64,000 nucleotides of DNA, from NCBI GenBank assembly GCA_963803755.1, contig CAWDNP010000012.1, forward strand, positions 124,001 through 188,000. The letters are read 5' to 3'. Made by a program: the position numbers and the translations under genes. The notes beneath the pieces are model-generated. The model was not told the origin of the DNA. It saw nothing but the letters and a program-made list of their open reading frames with translations, and made no database searches. This DNA comes from CAVUPF01 sp963803755. GTDB lineage: Bacteria > Actinomycetota > Thermoleophilia > Solirubrobacterales > 70-9. Position 1 is the stretch's first letter. Each line of letters opens with the position of its first letter. Below, one piece after another: positions 9,161-16,514 of this stretch.

Positions 9161-9553
9161 ATGGGCGAGCTGAAGGTCGGAGACCAGGTTCCGGAGCTGA
9201 GGGTGACCCCCGACAAGTACCTGCCGCACCGCTACGCGGGCGCTTCGGGTGACTTCAACCCGATCCACATCGACCCCGAGTTCGCCAGGGCGGTCGGGCT
9301 GCCGGGCACGATCCTGCATGGCCTCTACATGATGGGGCTCCTCGCCCGGGCCAACGCGGCCCTCGCCGGTGGCGACCCGAGGGCGCTGAAGCGCCTCTCG
9401 GTGCAGTTCCGTGGCATGGGCGCTCCAGAGCAGGAGATCGTCGTGACCGGCACGGTCAAGTCAGTCCAGGGCGGACGAGTCGTGATCGACACGGTCGCGG
9501 CTCAGGGCGATAACCAGACGATTCGAAACGCCGAGGCCGAGGTCCAGCCCTAG
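9161..9553 (+). CDS. MaoC-like dehydratase, catalytic subunit
   Basis: A 130-residue MaoC domain. The hydratase motif is seen as YAGASGDFNPIHID followed by GLPGTILHGLYMMG, giving the Asp and His catalytic pair. Together with the preceding gene it resembles the HadA-HadB pair that dehydrates 3-hydroxyacyl thioesters in fatty-acid elongation. Start ATG 9161 lies 2 nt after the upstream stop, so translation is probably coupled. It could equally serve beta-oxidation or a polyketide-like pathway. Confidence 0.82.
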   Translation: MGELKVGDQVPELRVTPDKYLPHRYAGASGDFNPIHIDPEFARAVGLPGTILHGLYMMGLLARANAALAGGDPRALKRLSVQFRGMGAPEQEIVVTGTVKSVQGGRVVIDTVAAQGDNQTIRNAEAEVQP

Positions 9554-9560
9554 CGGTTCC

Positions 9561-9566
9561 TAGAAT
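9561..9566 (+). promoter_or_regulatory. -10 hexamer TAGAAT upstream of hrcA
   Basis: TAGAAT ends 9 nt before ATG 9576. A GGAG lies between them, so this transcript is either leaderless or has only a few leader bases. No CIRCE inverted repeat is present here. Confidence 0.55.
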
Positions 9567-9575
9567 GGAGAGCCG

Positions 9576-10310
9576 ATGCTCTCTGTGCGGCAAGAGCTGA
9601 TTCTTGGCCTGGTGGTCGATTCGTATCTCGGATCGGCGAAGCCCGTCGCGTCCCGGGAGATCGCCGAGAGGCCCGATGTCGAGTGGGGGGCCTCTACGGT
9701 TCGGGCGGAGTTGGCAGCGCTGGAGGCTGCGGGATACCTGATGCATCCGCACACCTCGGCCGGTCGCGTGCCGACCGATGCCGGCTACCGCCGCTACGTC
9801 GACACACTGGTCCAGTCAGGGACAGCTGAGGTCGGAGCGAGGGTTGAGCTGCAGCTCTCGTGGCTGCGGCGCGAGGTCGACGACGCGATGCGGGAGACGA
9901 CGACCGTGTTGGCCCAGGTCACCGACCTGATGGCCTTGGCCACCGCGCCGCCCCTCGGCGAACCCCTCTACATGCACGGTGCCGCACGACTTCTCTCCGA
10001 GGAGCACTTCGCCGATCTGCCGCGAATCGATCGGCTGATGACCGCGCTGGAAGGCCGCGCCGACGTGCTCGGAATGCTGCACTCTGCCCTGGAGGAGCGC
10101 TCGGTCTTCTGCTGGATCGGCGACGAGAACCCGCAGCCGGAGCTGCGCTCGGTCAGCGTCATCGGCGCCAACTACGGGCTCGGTCACCGCAACCTCGGCT
10201 CGGTCGGCGTGGTCGGGCCGCTGCGGATGGACTACGCGACGGCTATCGCTTCCGTCCAGGTCGCCGCGCGCGAGCTCTCGCGCTACTTCGAGACCGTCTA
10301 CGGCGGCTGA
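9576..10310 (+). CDS. hrcA: Heat-inducible transcription repressor HrcA, short form
   Basis: The N-terminal winged helix is clear: RQELILGLVVDSYLGSAKPV, then STVRAELAALEAAGYL and HTSAGRVPTDAGYRRYVD. At 244 residues the protein is about 100 shorter than typical HrcA (about 340), so the GAF-like/dimerisation insert is reduced. The C-terminus (GPLRMDYATAIASVQVAARELS) matches the family. HrcA represses chaperone genes by binding CIRCE; I find no CIRCE in this window. It is followed by dnaJ and prmA in one apparent operon. Confidence 0.88.
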   Translation: MLSVRQELILGLVVDSYLGSAKPVASREIAERPDVEWGASTVRAELAALEAAGYLMHPHTSAGRVPTDAGYRRYVDTLVQSGTAEVGARVELQLSWLRREVDDAMRETTTVLAQVTDLMALATAPPLGEPLYMHGAARLLSEEHFADLPRIDRLMTALEGRADVLGMLHSALEERSVFCWIGDENPQPELRSVSVIGANYGLGHRNLGSVGVVGPLRMDYATAIASVQVAARELSRYFETVYGG

Positions 10311-10316
10311 TCGCCG

Positions 10317-10988
10317 ATGCCGAGCGACTACTACAACGTCCTCGGCCTCGAGCGGGGTGCTTCCGAGGCGGAAGTGAAGAAGGCGTTCCGGCGCCTCGCC
10401 CGCGAGCTGCACCCCGACGTCAACAACCACGACCCGGGTGCGGAGGAGAAGTTCAAGGCGGCAGCCGAGGCCTACGAGGTGCTCTCTGACCCCGAGCGCC
10501 GGGGCGTCTATGACGCCTATGGCCACGAGGGCCTGCGATCCGGCGGCTTCCCACCTGGCGGCGCCGGCTTCGGCTCGATCGAGGACATCTTCCAGGCCTT
10601 CTTCGGGGGCGGGCTCGGTTTCGAAGTGCGGCGTGGGCCGATGCGCGGCCAGGACCTGATCCACGCGGTCGAGCTGACTGCCGTAGAGGCGATGCTCGGC
10701 AGGGCGGTGAAAATCCCCAGCCACGAGGGTGAGCGCGAGATCGAGATCCCGGCCGGGACCCAGCATGGCGCCCGCTATGCGCTGCGTGGCCACGGACTGC
10801 CCGGGTCCGGCGGCGGTCCGCCCGGTGACCTGGTGATCGTCGTCCACGTGATCATCCCTTCCAACCTTTCTGAGGAGCAGCGCGAGCTGGCGGAGAGGCT
10901 GGGGGAGACGCTCGGGCCGGGCAACCTCGGCTCTCGGCAAGGCGCCGAGGAAGGGTTCATCTCCCGCGTCCGCAAAGCCTTCGGTTGA
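10317..10988 (+). CDS. dnaJ: DnaJ-family co-chaperone lacking the zinc finger
   Basis: 223 residues. The J domain covers residues 4-67 (DYYNVLGLERGASEAEVKKA, with the HPD loop in ELHPDVNN). A short Gly/Phe linker follows (FPPGGAGFGSIEDIF), then a single substrate-binding beta domain from about residue 110. The protein contains no cysteine, so the four CxxCxGxG repeats are absent, and only one C-terminal domain remains instead of two. It stimulates DnaK ATPase. Its position after hrcA and before prmA is that of the main dnaJ of many Gram-positive bacteria. Confidence 0.9.
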   Translation: MPSDYYNVLGLERGASEAEVKKAFRRLARELHPDVNNHDPGAEEKFKAAAEAYEVLSDPERRGVYDAYGHEGLRSGGFPPGGAGFGSIEDIFQAFFGGGLGFEVRRGPMRGQDLIHAVELTAVEAMLGRAVKIPSHEGEREIEIPAGTQHGARYALRGHGLPGSGGGPPGDLVIVVHVIIPSNLSEEQRELAERLGETLGPGNLGSRQGAEEGFISRVRKAFG

Positions 10989-11806
10989 TCCGACTCGCGG
11001 TTCGCTGCTCCCCGGAGCAGGCCGATCTGGTCCTCGCCGAGCTGGTGGTGCTGGCGCCGAACGGGGTCGAGGAAGAGCGCGGCCCTGGCTACGTCGAGTA
11101 CGCGATCTACGGTGGCGAGGGAGAGCTGCCGGAGCTTGGGGAGATCGACGCCGCAGTCGGTGAGGAGCGGGTCGAGGTGAGCGCGACCGAGGTCCCCGAC
11201 GACTGGGCCGATCGCTGGCAGGATTTCCACAAGCCGCTCCTGGTCGGCGGCCGCCTCTGGTTGCGGCCCTCCTGGGAGGAGCCGCGCAAGGGCGCGGTCG
11301 ATCTCGTCGTCGACCCCGGCCGCGCCTTCGGCACCGGCGCCCATCCCACCACCCGCCTCTGCCTGGAGCTGCTGCTCGAGCTGGAGGCGGCGGGCGAGGC
11401 GGGCGGCGCGCTCACCGACCTGGGCACCGGCTCCGGCGTGCTGGGGATTGCCGCCGCCAAGCTGGGCTGGGAGCCGGTGCGTGGCTATGACCACGAGGCG
11501 CCGGCGATCGAGGCTGCGGCAGCGAACGCCGAGGCCAACTGCGTCGCGGTCGAGTTGGAGAGCCTCAACCTGCGCGAGCGCCTGCCCGCCCTCGCGCCGA
11601 CGACGGTTGCCAACCTCACCGCCCCGATCCTGCGCGCCGTCGCCGCGCAGATGGGCGATGCGAGCGCCCCCCGAACCCTGGTCTGCTCAGGCCTGCTCCC
11701 CTCCGAGCTCGACGAGGTCACAGCCGCCTTCGCCGCCGCCGGCCTCACCGAGGCCGACCGTCGCCGCAACGGTGACTGGGCGGCGCTGCTGTTGCGCCGA
11801 GCCTGA
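10985..11806 (+). CDS. prmA: Ribosomal protein L11 methyltransferase-like enzyme
   Basis: A 273-residue class I SAM-dependent methyltransferase. The N-terminal substrate domain ends in WADRWQDFHKPLLVG, followed by DPGRAFGTGAHPTTRLCLE and the SAM-binding DLGTGSGVLGIAAAKLG, then NLTAPIL, where most PrmA proteins have NI(L/A)A. PrmA trimethylates L11. The start is TTG 10985 in a TTGA overlap with the dnaJ stop. The hrcA-dnaJ-prmA order is classic. Confidence 0.88.
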   Translation: MIRLAVRCSPEQADLVLAELVVLAPNGVEEERGPGYVEYAIYGGEGELPELGEIDAAVGEERVEVSATEVPDDWADRWQDFHKPLLVGGRLWLRPSWEEPRKGAVDLVVDPGRAFGTGAHPTTRLCLELLLELEAAGEAGGALTDLGTGSGVLGIAAAKLGWEPVRGYDHEAPAIEAAAANAEANCVAVELESLNLRERLPALAPTTVANLTAPILRAVAAQMGDASAPRTLVCSGLLPSELDEVTAAFAAAGLTEADRRRNGDWAALLLRRA

Positions 11807-11830
11807 GCGGGGTCGCGCCGGGGTTTGGCA

Positions 11831-11836
11831 TATCGT
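11831..11836 (+). promoter_or_regulatory. -10 hexamer TATCGT, leaderless
   Basis: TATCGT ends 8 nt before ATG 11845; no Shine-Dalgarno is seen. Confidence 0.55.
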
Positions 11837-11844
11837 TCCCGTCG

Positions 11845-12318
11845 ATGCTGGCGACGATCACCGGCTACAGCGTCGGCCTCTTCATTCACATCCTGGCCGT
11901 CGTTCTGGCTTTCGGACCGACCTTCGGCTACGCGCTGTTCTTCTCCGTGGTGCCCCAGTTCCCGCGGGCGACGCCGGCGATTCTTGCCGGGGTGCAGAAG
12001 ACCGACCGCTACTTGGTCAACCCCGGGATGATCGCCCTGCTTCTCGCCGGGGTCTATCTACTCGCCGAAGGACCGTGGAAGGGCAGCGAAACGTTCATCG
12101 GTGTCGGCTTCGCGGCCATCCTCGTCCTCTTCGGCCTCCAGCACGGGTTCTTCCAGCCGCAGGTTCGCAGGGCGAAAGCGCTGGCCGAGCGGGACTTGAA
12201 GTCCGGCGAGGTGCTCAGCGAGGAGTTCCTCGCCGTCTCCCAGCGGATCGGCCAGGTCGGCGCCCTCGCCGGCTTGATCGTCGTCGTGGCGATCTTCTTT
12301 ATGGTCGTCAAACCCTGA
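11845..12318 (+). CDS. Four-helix integral membrane protein (DUF2269-like)
   Basis: A 157-residue protein with four hydrophobic helices (about residues 6-33, 58-75, 84-102 and 133-155). The first helix carries GLFIHILAVVLAFGPTFGYALF, whose His and Gly/Phe pattern recalls the DUF2269/CopD-like small membrane families. A charged cytoplasmic loop (RRAKALAERDLKSGEVLSE) separates helices three and four. Function unknown. Its stop overlaps the proposed CTG start of murI, so the genes are probably co-transcribed from the TATCGT promoter. Confidence 0.7.
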   Translation: MLATITGYSVGLFIHILAVVLAFGPTFGYALFFSVVPQFPRATPAILAGVQKTDRYLVNPGMIALLLAGVYLLAEGPWKGSETFIGVGFAAILVLFGLQHGFFQPQVRRAKALAERDLKSGEVLSEEFLAVSQRIGQVGALAGLIVVVAIFFMVVKP

Positions 12319-13184
12319 CGCCCCTGTCCGCCGCCGCTCCCCAACTCGACGCCTCCCTCCCGATCGCTATGTTCGACTCCGGGGTCGGTGGCCTCACGGT
12401 GCTGCACGAGTGCCTGGTCTCGCTTCCCGAGGAGGACTTCGTCTATCTCGGCGACACGGCGATGTTCCCCTACGGGACGCGCGATCCCGACCGACTGCGG
12501 GAGCGAATCGGCCGAATCGCCGAGCTGCTGCTCGGCGGCGGCGCCAAGCTGCTGGTGATCGCATGCAACACGGCGACCTCGATCGGGGAGGACGTGGCCC
12601 GCGAGATCGCCGTCGGGCACGGGGTGGAGGTCGTCCCGGTGGTCGAGCCGCAGGCAGAGATCGCGGCGGCGATCACCGACAGCGGACGGGTCGGCGTGCT
12701 GGCGACCCCGAACACGGTGGAGAGCGGCTCCTATCGCCGCTCGCTGGAAGCCCAGGGCCGCGCCCTCGAGGTGACCGAGGTCGAGGCGCCGGACCTTGCT
12801 CCCTTCATCCAGGACGGCGCCCTCTTCGACGAGAAGACGATGGCGATGGCTCGCGCTTACTGCGCGCCGCTGAAGCGAGCCGGGGTCGACACCCTGATCC
12901 TCGGTTGTACCCACTACCCACTCGTCGCTCCGATGCTCCAGCGCATTCTCGGCCGCGACGTGCGCCTGGTCAGCGGGGGCCACGCGGTCGCCGCTGCTGC
13001 CCAGCGGGCGCTGGAGCGCCGCGGCCTCGCCCGCGAGCCAGATGGCGAGGGCGCCTATCGCTTCCTTTGCACCGGAGACGCCGACTCCTTCCGCGACCTC
13101 GGCACCCGCTTCCTGCAGATGCCGCTGGGGAAAGTCGAGGCGGTTTCCCTCCCCGACGGCGACGCCTCTACCCTTAGTCCATGA
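12315..13184 (+). CDS. murI: Glutamate racemase
   Basis: 289 residues. It makes D-glutamate for peptidoglycan by cofactor-independent racemisation. Both catalytic cysteines are present, in VIACNTATS and LGCTHYP, and the N-terminal strand PIAMFDSGVGGLTVLHE is typical. The only ATG near the N-terminus (12369) begins inside that strand and drops the Pro-Ile before it; the CTG at 12315 forms a CTGA overlap with the preceding stop and keeps the strand intact, so I favour CTG. The end overlaps yqeY by ATGA. Confidence 0.93.
   Translation: MTPLSAAAPQLDASLPIAMFDSGVGGLTVLHECLVSLPEEDFVYLGDTAMFPYGTRDPDRLRERIGRIAELLLGGGAKLLVIACNTATSIGEDVAREIAVGHGVEVVPVVEPQAEIAAAITDSGRVGVLATPNTVESGSYRRSLEAQGRALEVTEVEAPDLAPFIQDGALFDEKTMAMARAYCAPLKRAGVDTLILGCTHYPLVAPMLQRILGRDVRLVSGGHAVAAAAQRALERRGLAREPDGEGAYRFLCTGDADSFRDLGTRFLQMPLGKVEAVSLPDGDASTLSP
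13169..13174 (+). promoter_or_regulatory. -10 hexamer TACCCT inside the end of murI, for yqeY
   Basis: TACCCT ends 6 nt before ATG 13181, so yqeY could be transcribed leaderless as well as from the murI transcript. Confidence 0.4.
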
Positions 13185-13618
13185 GCGAGACGATCCTCGA
13201 GTTGGTCCAAGCGGACGTGCGGACGGCGATGAAAGCAAGGGAACGCGAGCGCGCTGCGGCGCTGCGGATGGTGGTCGACGCGCTCCAGCAAGACGCCAAG
13301 CTGGGCAAGGGCGACGAGGTCGCGGTGCTGCAGCGGGAGCGCAAGAAGCGACTGGAGGCCGCTGAGGCCTACGCGGAGGCAGGGCGCGCGGAGCAGGCCG
13401 CTGCCGAGCGCTTCGAGAGCGAGCTGATCGAGGCCTACCTGCCACAGCAGCTCTCCGATCAGGAGCTGGAGGGGCTGGTCGATGCCGCGGTTGCCGAGAC
13501 CGGGGCCAGCGAGCCCCGCCAGATGGGCCAGGTGATGTCGGCTCTGATGCCGAAGCTGGGCGGGCGGGCCGATGGCAAGCGGGTCAGCGCGGCGGTGCGA
13601 GAGAAGCTTGGCGCGTAG
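13181..13618 (+). CDS. yqeY: GatB/YqeY domain protein
   Basis: A 145-residue all-helical YqeY protein: charged N-terminal helices (ADVRTAMKARERERAAALRM), a central KKRLEAAEAYAEAGR helix, then the ELIEAYLPQQLSDQEL signature and a C-terminal GQVMSALMPKLGGRADGK segment. The domain is homologous to the tail of GatB, which contacts tRNA in the amidotransferase; the free-standing protein is of uncertain function. It lies in the common bacterial neighbourhood yqeY-phoH-ybeY-era. Confidence 0.93.
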   Translation: MSETILELVQADVRTAMKARERERAAALRMVVDALQQDAKLGKGDEVAVLQRERKKRLEAAEAYAEAGRAEQAAAERFESELIEAYLPQQLSDQELEGLVDAAVAETGASEPRQMGQVMSALMPKLGGRADGKRVSAAVREKLGA

Positions 13619-14567
13619 GCAGCTGACCCTCGACAACAGCGTCGCCGCGGAGCTGGCGGGCTCCGAGGACGCCGTGCTGCGGGCCCTGCGTGGCCGCCTC
13701 GACTGCGATTTTCACCTGCGTGGCAACGTGCTCACCCTGGACGGGGACTCCGGTGACGTGCAGACGGCGGCGACGGTGGTCGACGAGCTGGTCGAGTTGA
13801 TCGAGCAGGGGCATGAGGTCGCGCCGGGAACGATCGAGGCGGTGACCGGGGCGCTCGATGCCCACGAGAGCCCGGCCGAGATCCTTGAGGACGTGGTCTG
13901 GCGGCACCGCAACACCAAGGTCGCGCCGAAGACCCTCAACCAGAAGCGCTACGTCGACTCGATCCGCCGCCACACGATCACCTTCGGGATCGGCCCGGCC
14001 GGCACCGGCAAGACCTTCCTCGCGGTGGCGATGGCCGCGGCGGCGCTGGCCGAGCGCCAGGTGCAACGGATCATCCTCACCCGGCCCGCGGTCGAGGCGG
14101 GGGAGCGGCTCGGCTTCTTACCGGGCGACATCCAGGCCAAGGTCGACCCCTACCTGCGGCCGCTCTTTGACGCCCTCTACGACATGCTCGACCCCGACCG
14201 GGTAAATGGCTACTTCGAGCGCGGCGTGATCGAGGTGGCGCCGCTCGCCTTCATGCGTGGCCGCACCCTCAACGACTCCTTCATCATCCTCGATGAGGCG
14301 CAGAACACCAGCCCCGAGCAGATGAAGATGTTCCTGACCCGGCTCGGCTTCAACTCCCGGATGGTGGTGACCGGCGACATCACCCAGATCGACCTGCCGA
14401 CCGACCAGCGTTCCGGCCTGATCGCGGTTCGCGAGATCCTCGGCGAGGTCCAAGACATCTCCTTCGTCCACTTCGGCGGCGAGGACGTGGTCCGCCACAA
14501 GCTGGTTCAGCGCATCGTCGCGGCGTACGGGGAGCACGCCGAGCGCGAGTCGCACCGCTCGCAGTGA
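13608..14567 (+). CDS. phoH: PhoH-like ATPase
   Basis: 319 residues. A small N-terminal KH-like region (residues 1-75, LRGRLDCDFHLRGNVLTLDG) precedes the P-loop ATPase. Walker A is GIGPAGTGKTFLA, Walker B is FIILDEAQNTS, and MVVTGDITQIDLP is the sensor region. PhoH proteins are thought to act in RNA metabolism; the adjacent endonuclease gene ybeY supports this. TTG 13608 is chosen as start because GAGAG precedes it and the N-terminus then begins just before the conserved RQLTLDN; it overlaps yqeY by 11 nt. Confidence 0.93.
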   Translation: MARRQLTLDNSVAAELAGSEDAVLRALRGRLDCDFHLRGNVLTLDGDSGDVQTAATVVDELVELIEQGHEVAPGTIEAVTGALDAHESPAEILEDVVWRHRNTKVAPKTLNQKRYVDSIRRHTITFGIGPAGTGKTFLAVAMAAAALAERQVQRIILTRPAVEAGERLGFLPGDIQAKVDPYLRPLFDALYDMLDPDRVNGYFERGVIEVAPLAFMRGRTLNDSFIILDEAQNTSPEQMKMFLTRLGFNSRMVVTGDITQIDLPTDQRSGLIAVREILGEVQDISFVHFGGEDVVRHKLVQRIVAAYGEHAERESHRSQ

Positions 14568-14932
14568 CTAAGGTCGACCTCTCAGACGTGCCGGCGAACC
14601 TGCGCACCGCCGTGGCCGGGGCGCTCGACGCGGCCGGCGTTGCCGACGGGCACCTCGCGGTCGAGCTGGTTGGCGCGGGCCGCATGCGCGAGCTGAACCG
14701 TGAGCACAGAAGCGAGGACGCCGCAACCGACGTCCTCGCCTTCCCCGTGGACGGAGTTGGCCCGAGCGCCGGTCCCCGAGAGCTGGGTGACGTGGTCATC
14801 TGCGAGGCGTACTGCTCTGAGATGACCGAGGCGGCGGTCCACGGTGTTCTTCACCTCTGCGGCTATGACCACGAGACCGATCTCGGCGAGATGCTCGCGC
14901 TCCAGGAACTTGTGATGGACGGCCTGCGGTGA
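14564..14932 (+). CDS. ybeY: Endoribonuclease YbeY, rRNA maturation factor
   Basis: A 122-residue metalloprotein. The three-His zinc site is HGVLHLCGYDHE (H-x3-H-x5-H), preceded by the ELNREHRSEDAATDVLAFP core and the conserved GDVVIC strand. YbeY acts in 16S rRNA 3'-end maturation and ribosome quality control. It starts with GTG in a GTGA overlap with phoH and ends in a GTGA overlap with era, so translation is coupled along phoH-ybeY-era. Confidence 0.95.
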   Translation: MTKVDLSDVPANLRTAVAGALDAAGVADGHLAVELVGAGRMRELNREHRSEDAATDVLAFPVDGVGPSAGPRELGDVVICEAYCSEMTEAAVHGVLHLCGYDHETDLGEMLALQELVMDGLR

Positions 14933-15821
14933 CGCGGGCCGGCTTCATCGGGCTCGCCGGCCGTCCCAACGTCGGCAAGTCGACGCTGGTCAACGCGATC
15001 GTCGGCTCCCGGGTGGCGATCGTCTCAATGCGGCCGCAGACGACGCGGCGGGCGATCCGCGGCGTCGCCACCGACCTCGAAGCCGGTCGCCAGCTCGTCC
15101 TCGTTGACCTGCCGGGAGTGCAGCGCCCGCGCGACGTCCTCACCGAGCGGATGCAGCGCCGGGTCGAGCGGGAGCTGGCCGACTCCGATCTGGCGCTGAT
15201 CGTCGTCAACGGGGAGGAGGGGGTGGGGCCGGGCGATCGCTTCATCGCCAGGGCTCTGCTGGGGGCGGGCACGAGGCTGCCGGTCCTCTGCGCGGTGAAC
15301 AAGTCCGACCGGGTAGGGCCGAACGAGCTGGTGCCCGTGCTCGCCGCGGCCGCGGAGCTGGGGGAGTCGACGAGGTCTTCCCGATCAGCGCGCGCAGCGG
15401 CGAGGGGCTGGAGGCGCTGGTCGAGCGCCTGGGGGAGCTGTTGCCGGAGGGCCCGTACCTGTACCCGCCGGAGGACCACAGCGACCAGTCGAGCGAGGTG
15501 CTGCTCGCCGAGCTGATCCGCGAGCAGGTGCTGAACCGCACCCGGGAGGAGATTCCCCACTCGGTCGAGGTCTCGGTGAAGGAGATCGCGTCACGGGATG
15601 ACGGGCTGGTCCTCGTCCGCGCCGAGATCTGGGCGGAGACGGAGTCCCAGAAGGGCATCCTGATCGGCAGGGGCGGCGCCAAGGTCGGCGAGATCGGTGC
15701 CGCCGCGCGCCGCTCACTTGAAGGTGAGCTCGATACCAAGGTCCACCTCGACCTCCAGGTCCGCGTCCGCCACCGCTGGCGCCGCGACGAGGACCTGCTC
15801 GACCGCCTGGGAATCGAATAG
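14929..15821 (+). CDS. era: GTPase Era, broken by a single-base frameshift (likely sequence error)
   Basis: The first frame (from GTG 14929) carries G1 GRPNVGKST, G2 PQTTRR, G3 DLPGV and G4 NKSD, then runs into nonsense after about 15360. The remainder, VDEVFPISARSGEGLEALVE, followed by the KH domain (GILIGRGGAKVGEIGAAARR), is intact in another frame and ends at TAG 15821. One missing G in the run near 15358-15364 would restore about 297 residues. Era is an essential 30S assembly GTPase, so true inactivation is unlikely. Confidence 0.93.
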
Positions 15822-15833
15822 GCGCCTGCCAAC

Positions 15834-15839
15834 TACGAT
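15834..15839 (+). promoter_or_regulatory. -10 hexamer TACGAT for leaderless hisIE-trp operon
   Basis: TACGAT ends 6 nt before ATG 15846, the proposed first codon of the hisIE-trpE-trpG-trpD block. Confidence 0.5.
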
Positions 15840-15845
15840 TGCTTG

Positions 15846-16514
15846 ATGTACGAAAGCGTTTCCTTTAGGTACGAAGGTGTTTATTTCGACGAGCACGGCT
15901 TGGTGCCGTGCGTCGCCCAGGACTTCTCCAGCGGCGAGGTGCTGACCCTTGCCTACATGAGCGAGGAGTCGCTGCGGTTGACCGTGGAGACTGGAGAGGT
16001 TCACTTCTACAGCCGCTCGCGCGAGGAGATCTGGCGAAAGGGAGAAGCCTCAGGGAACGTGCTGCGACTGCGGCAGCTCCGCTATGACTGCGACGGGGAC
16101 GCGATCGTCGCCCTGGTAGAGCCGACCGGCCCCGCCTGTCACACGGGGGAGCGCAGCTGCTTCTATCGCACGCTCGGCGGTTCCGCGTCAACCGAGAAGG
16201 ATGCTCCCGCGAAGCCTGATGAGCCCTCTCCCGTCGCCCACGAGGCGCTGGCGGCCCTGGAGCAAACCCTGCACAGCCGTGCCGCTGAGCGCCCCGAGGG
16301 CAGCTACACCGTGAAGTTGCTCGACGACCCGAGGTTGATCGCCGAGAAGGTCGAAGAGGAGGCCGAGGAGGTCATCCGCGCCGCGCGCGAGGAGTCAGAC
16401 GAGCGGGTTGCCGAGGAGGCGGCCGACCTGCTCTACCACCTCAGCGTCCTGCTGGCCTCTCGCGAGGTACCGCAATCCGCCGTGATGGAAGTGCTCAATG
16501 GCCGTCGCGGCTGA
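15846..16514 (+). CDS. hisIE: Bifunctional phosphoribosyl-AMP cyclohydrolase / phosphoribosyl-ATP pyrophosphatase
   Basis: 222 residues with HisI (about 10-115) fused to HisE (about 125-222). The HisI part shows WRKGEASGN, the metal-binding YDCDGDA and the zinc-binding CHTGERSCF. The HisE part shows VKLLDDPRLIAEKVEEEAEE and the acidic MazG-like helix EEAADLLYHL. It catalyses steps two and three of histidine synthesis. ATG 15846 is chosen over TTG 15843 because of the TACGAT hexamer. The end overlaps trpE by 17 nt, tying histidine and tryptophan synthesis together. Confidence 0.95.
   Translation: MYESVSFRYEGVYFDEHGLVPCVAQDFSSGEVLTLAYMSEESLRLTVETGEVHFYSRSREEIWRKGEASGNVLRLRQLRYDCDGDAIVALVEPTGPACHTGERSCFYRTLGGSASTEKDAPAKPDEPSPVAHEALAALEQTLHSRAAERPEGSYTVKLLDDPRLIAEKVEEEAEEVIRAAREESDERVAEEAADLLYHLSVLLASREVPQSAVMEVLNGRRG

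Noticed and set aside
11448..12314. A long open frame running from inside prmA into murI, suggesting a fusion protein
   Set aside because: The upstream part lies out of frame over prmA and the 11845 membrane protein and reads as Arg/Pro/Ser-rich shadow sequence; only the murI part is real.
14929..15821. era as a genuine pseudogene
   Set aside because: Both halves are intact, the break is one base beside a G run, the gene is normally essential and eight other genes show the same kind of break.
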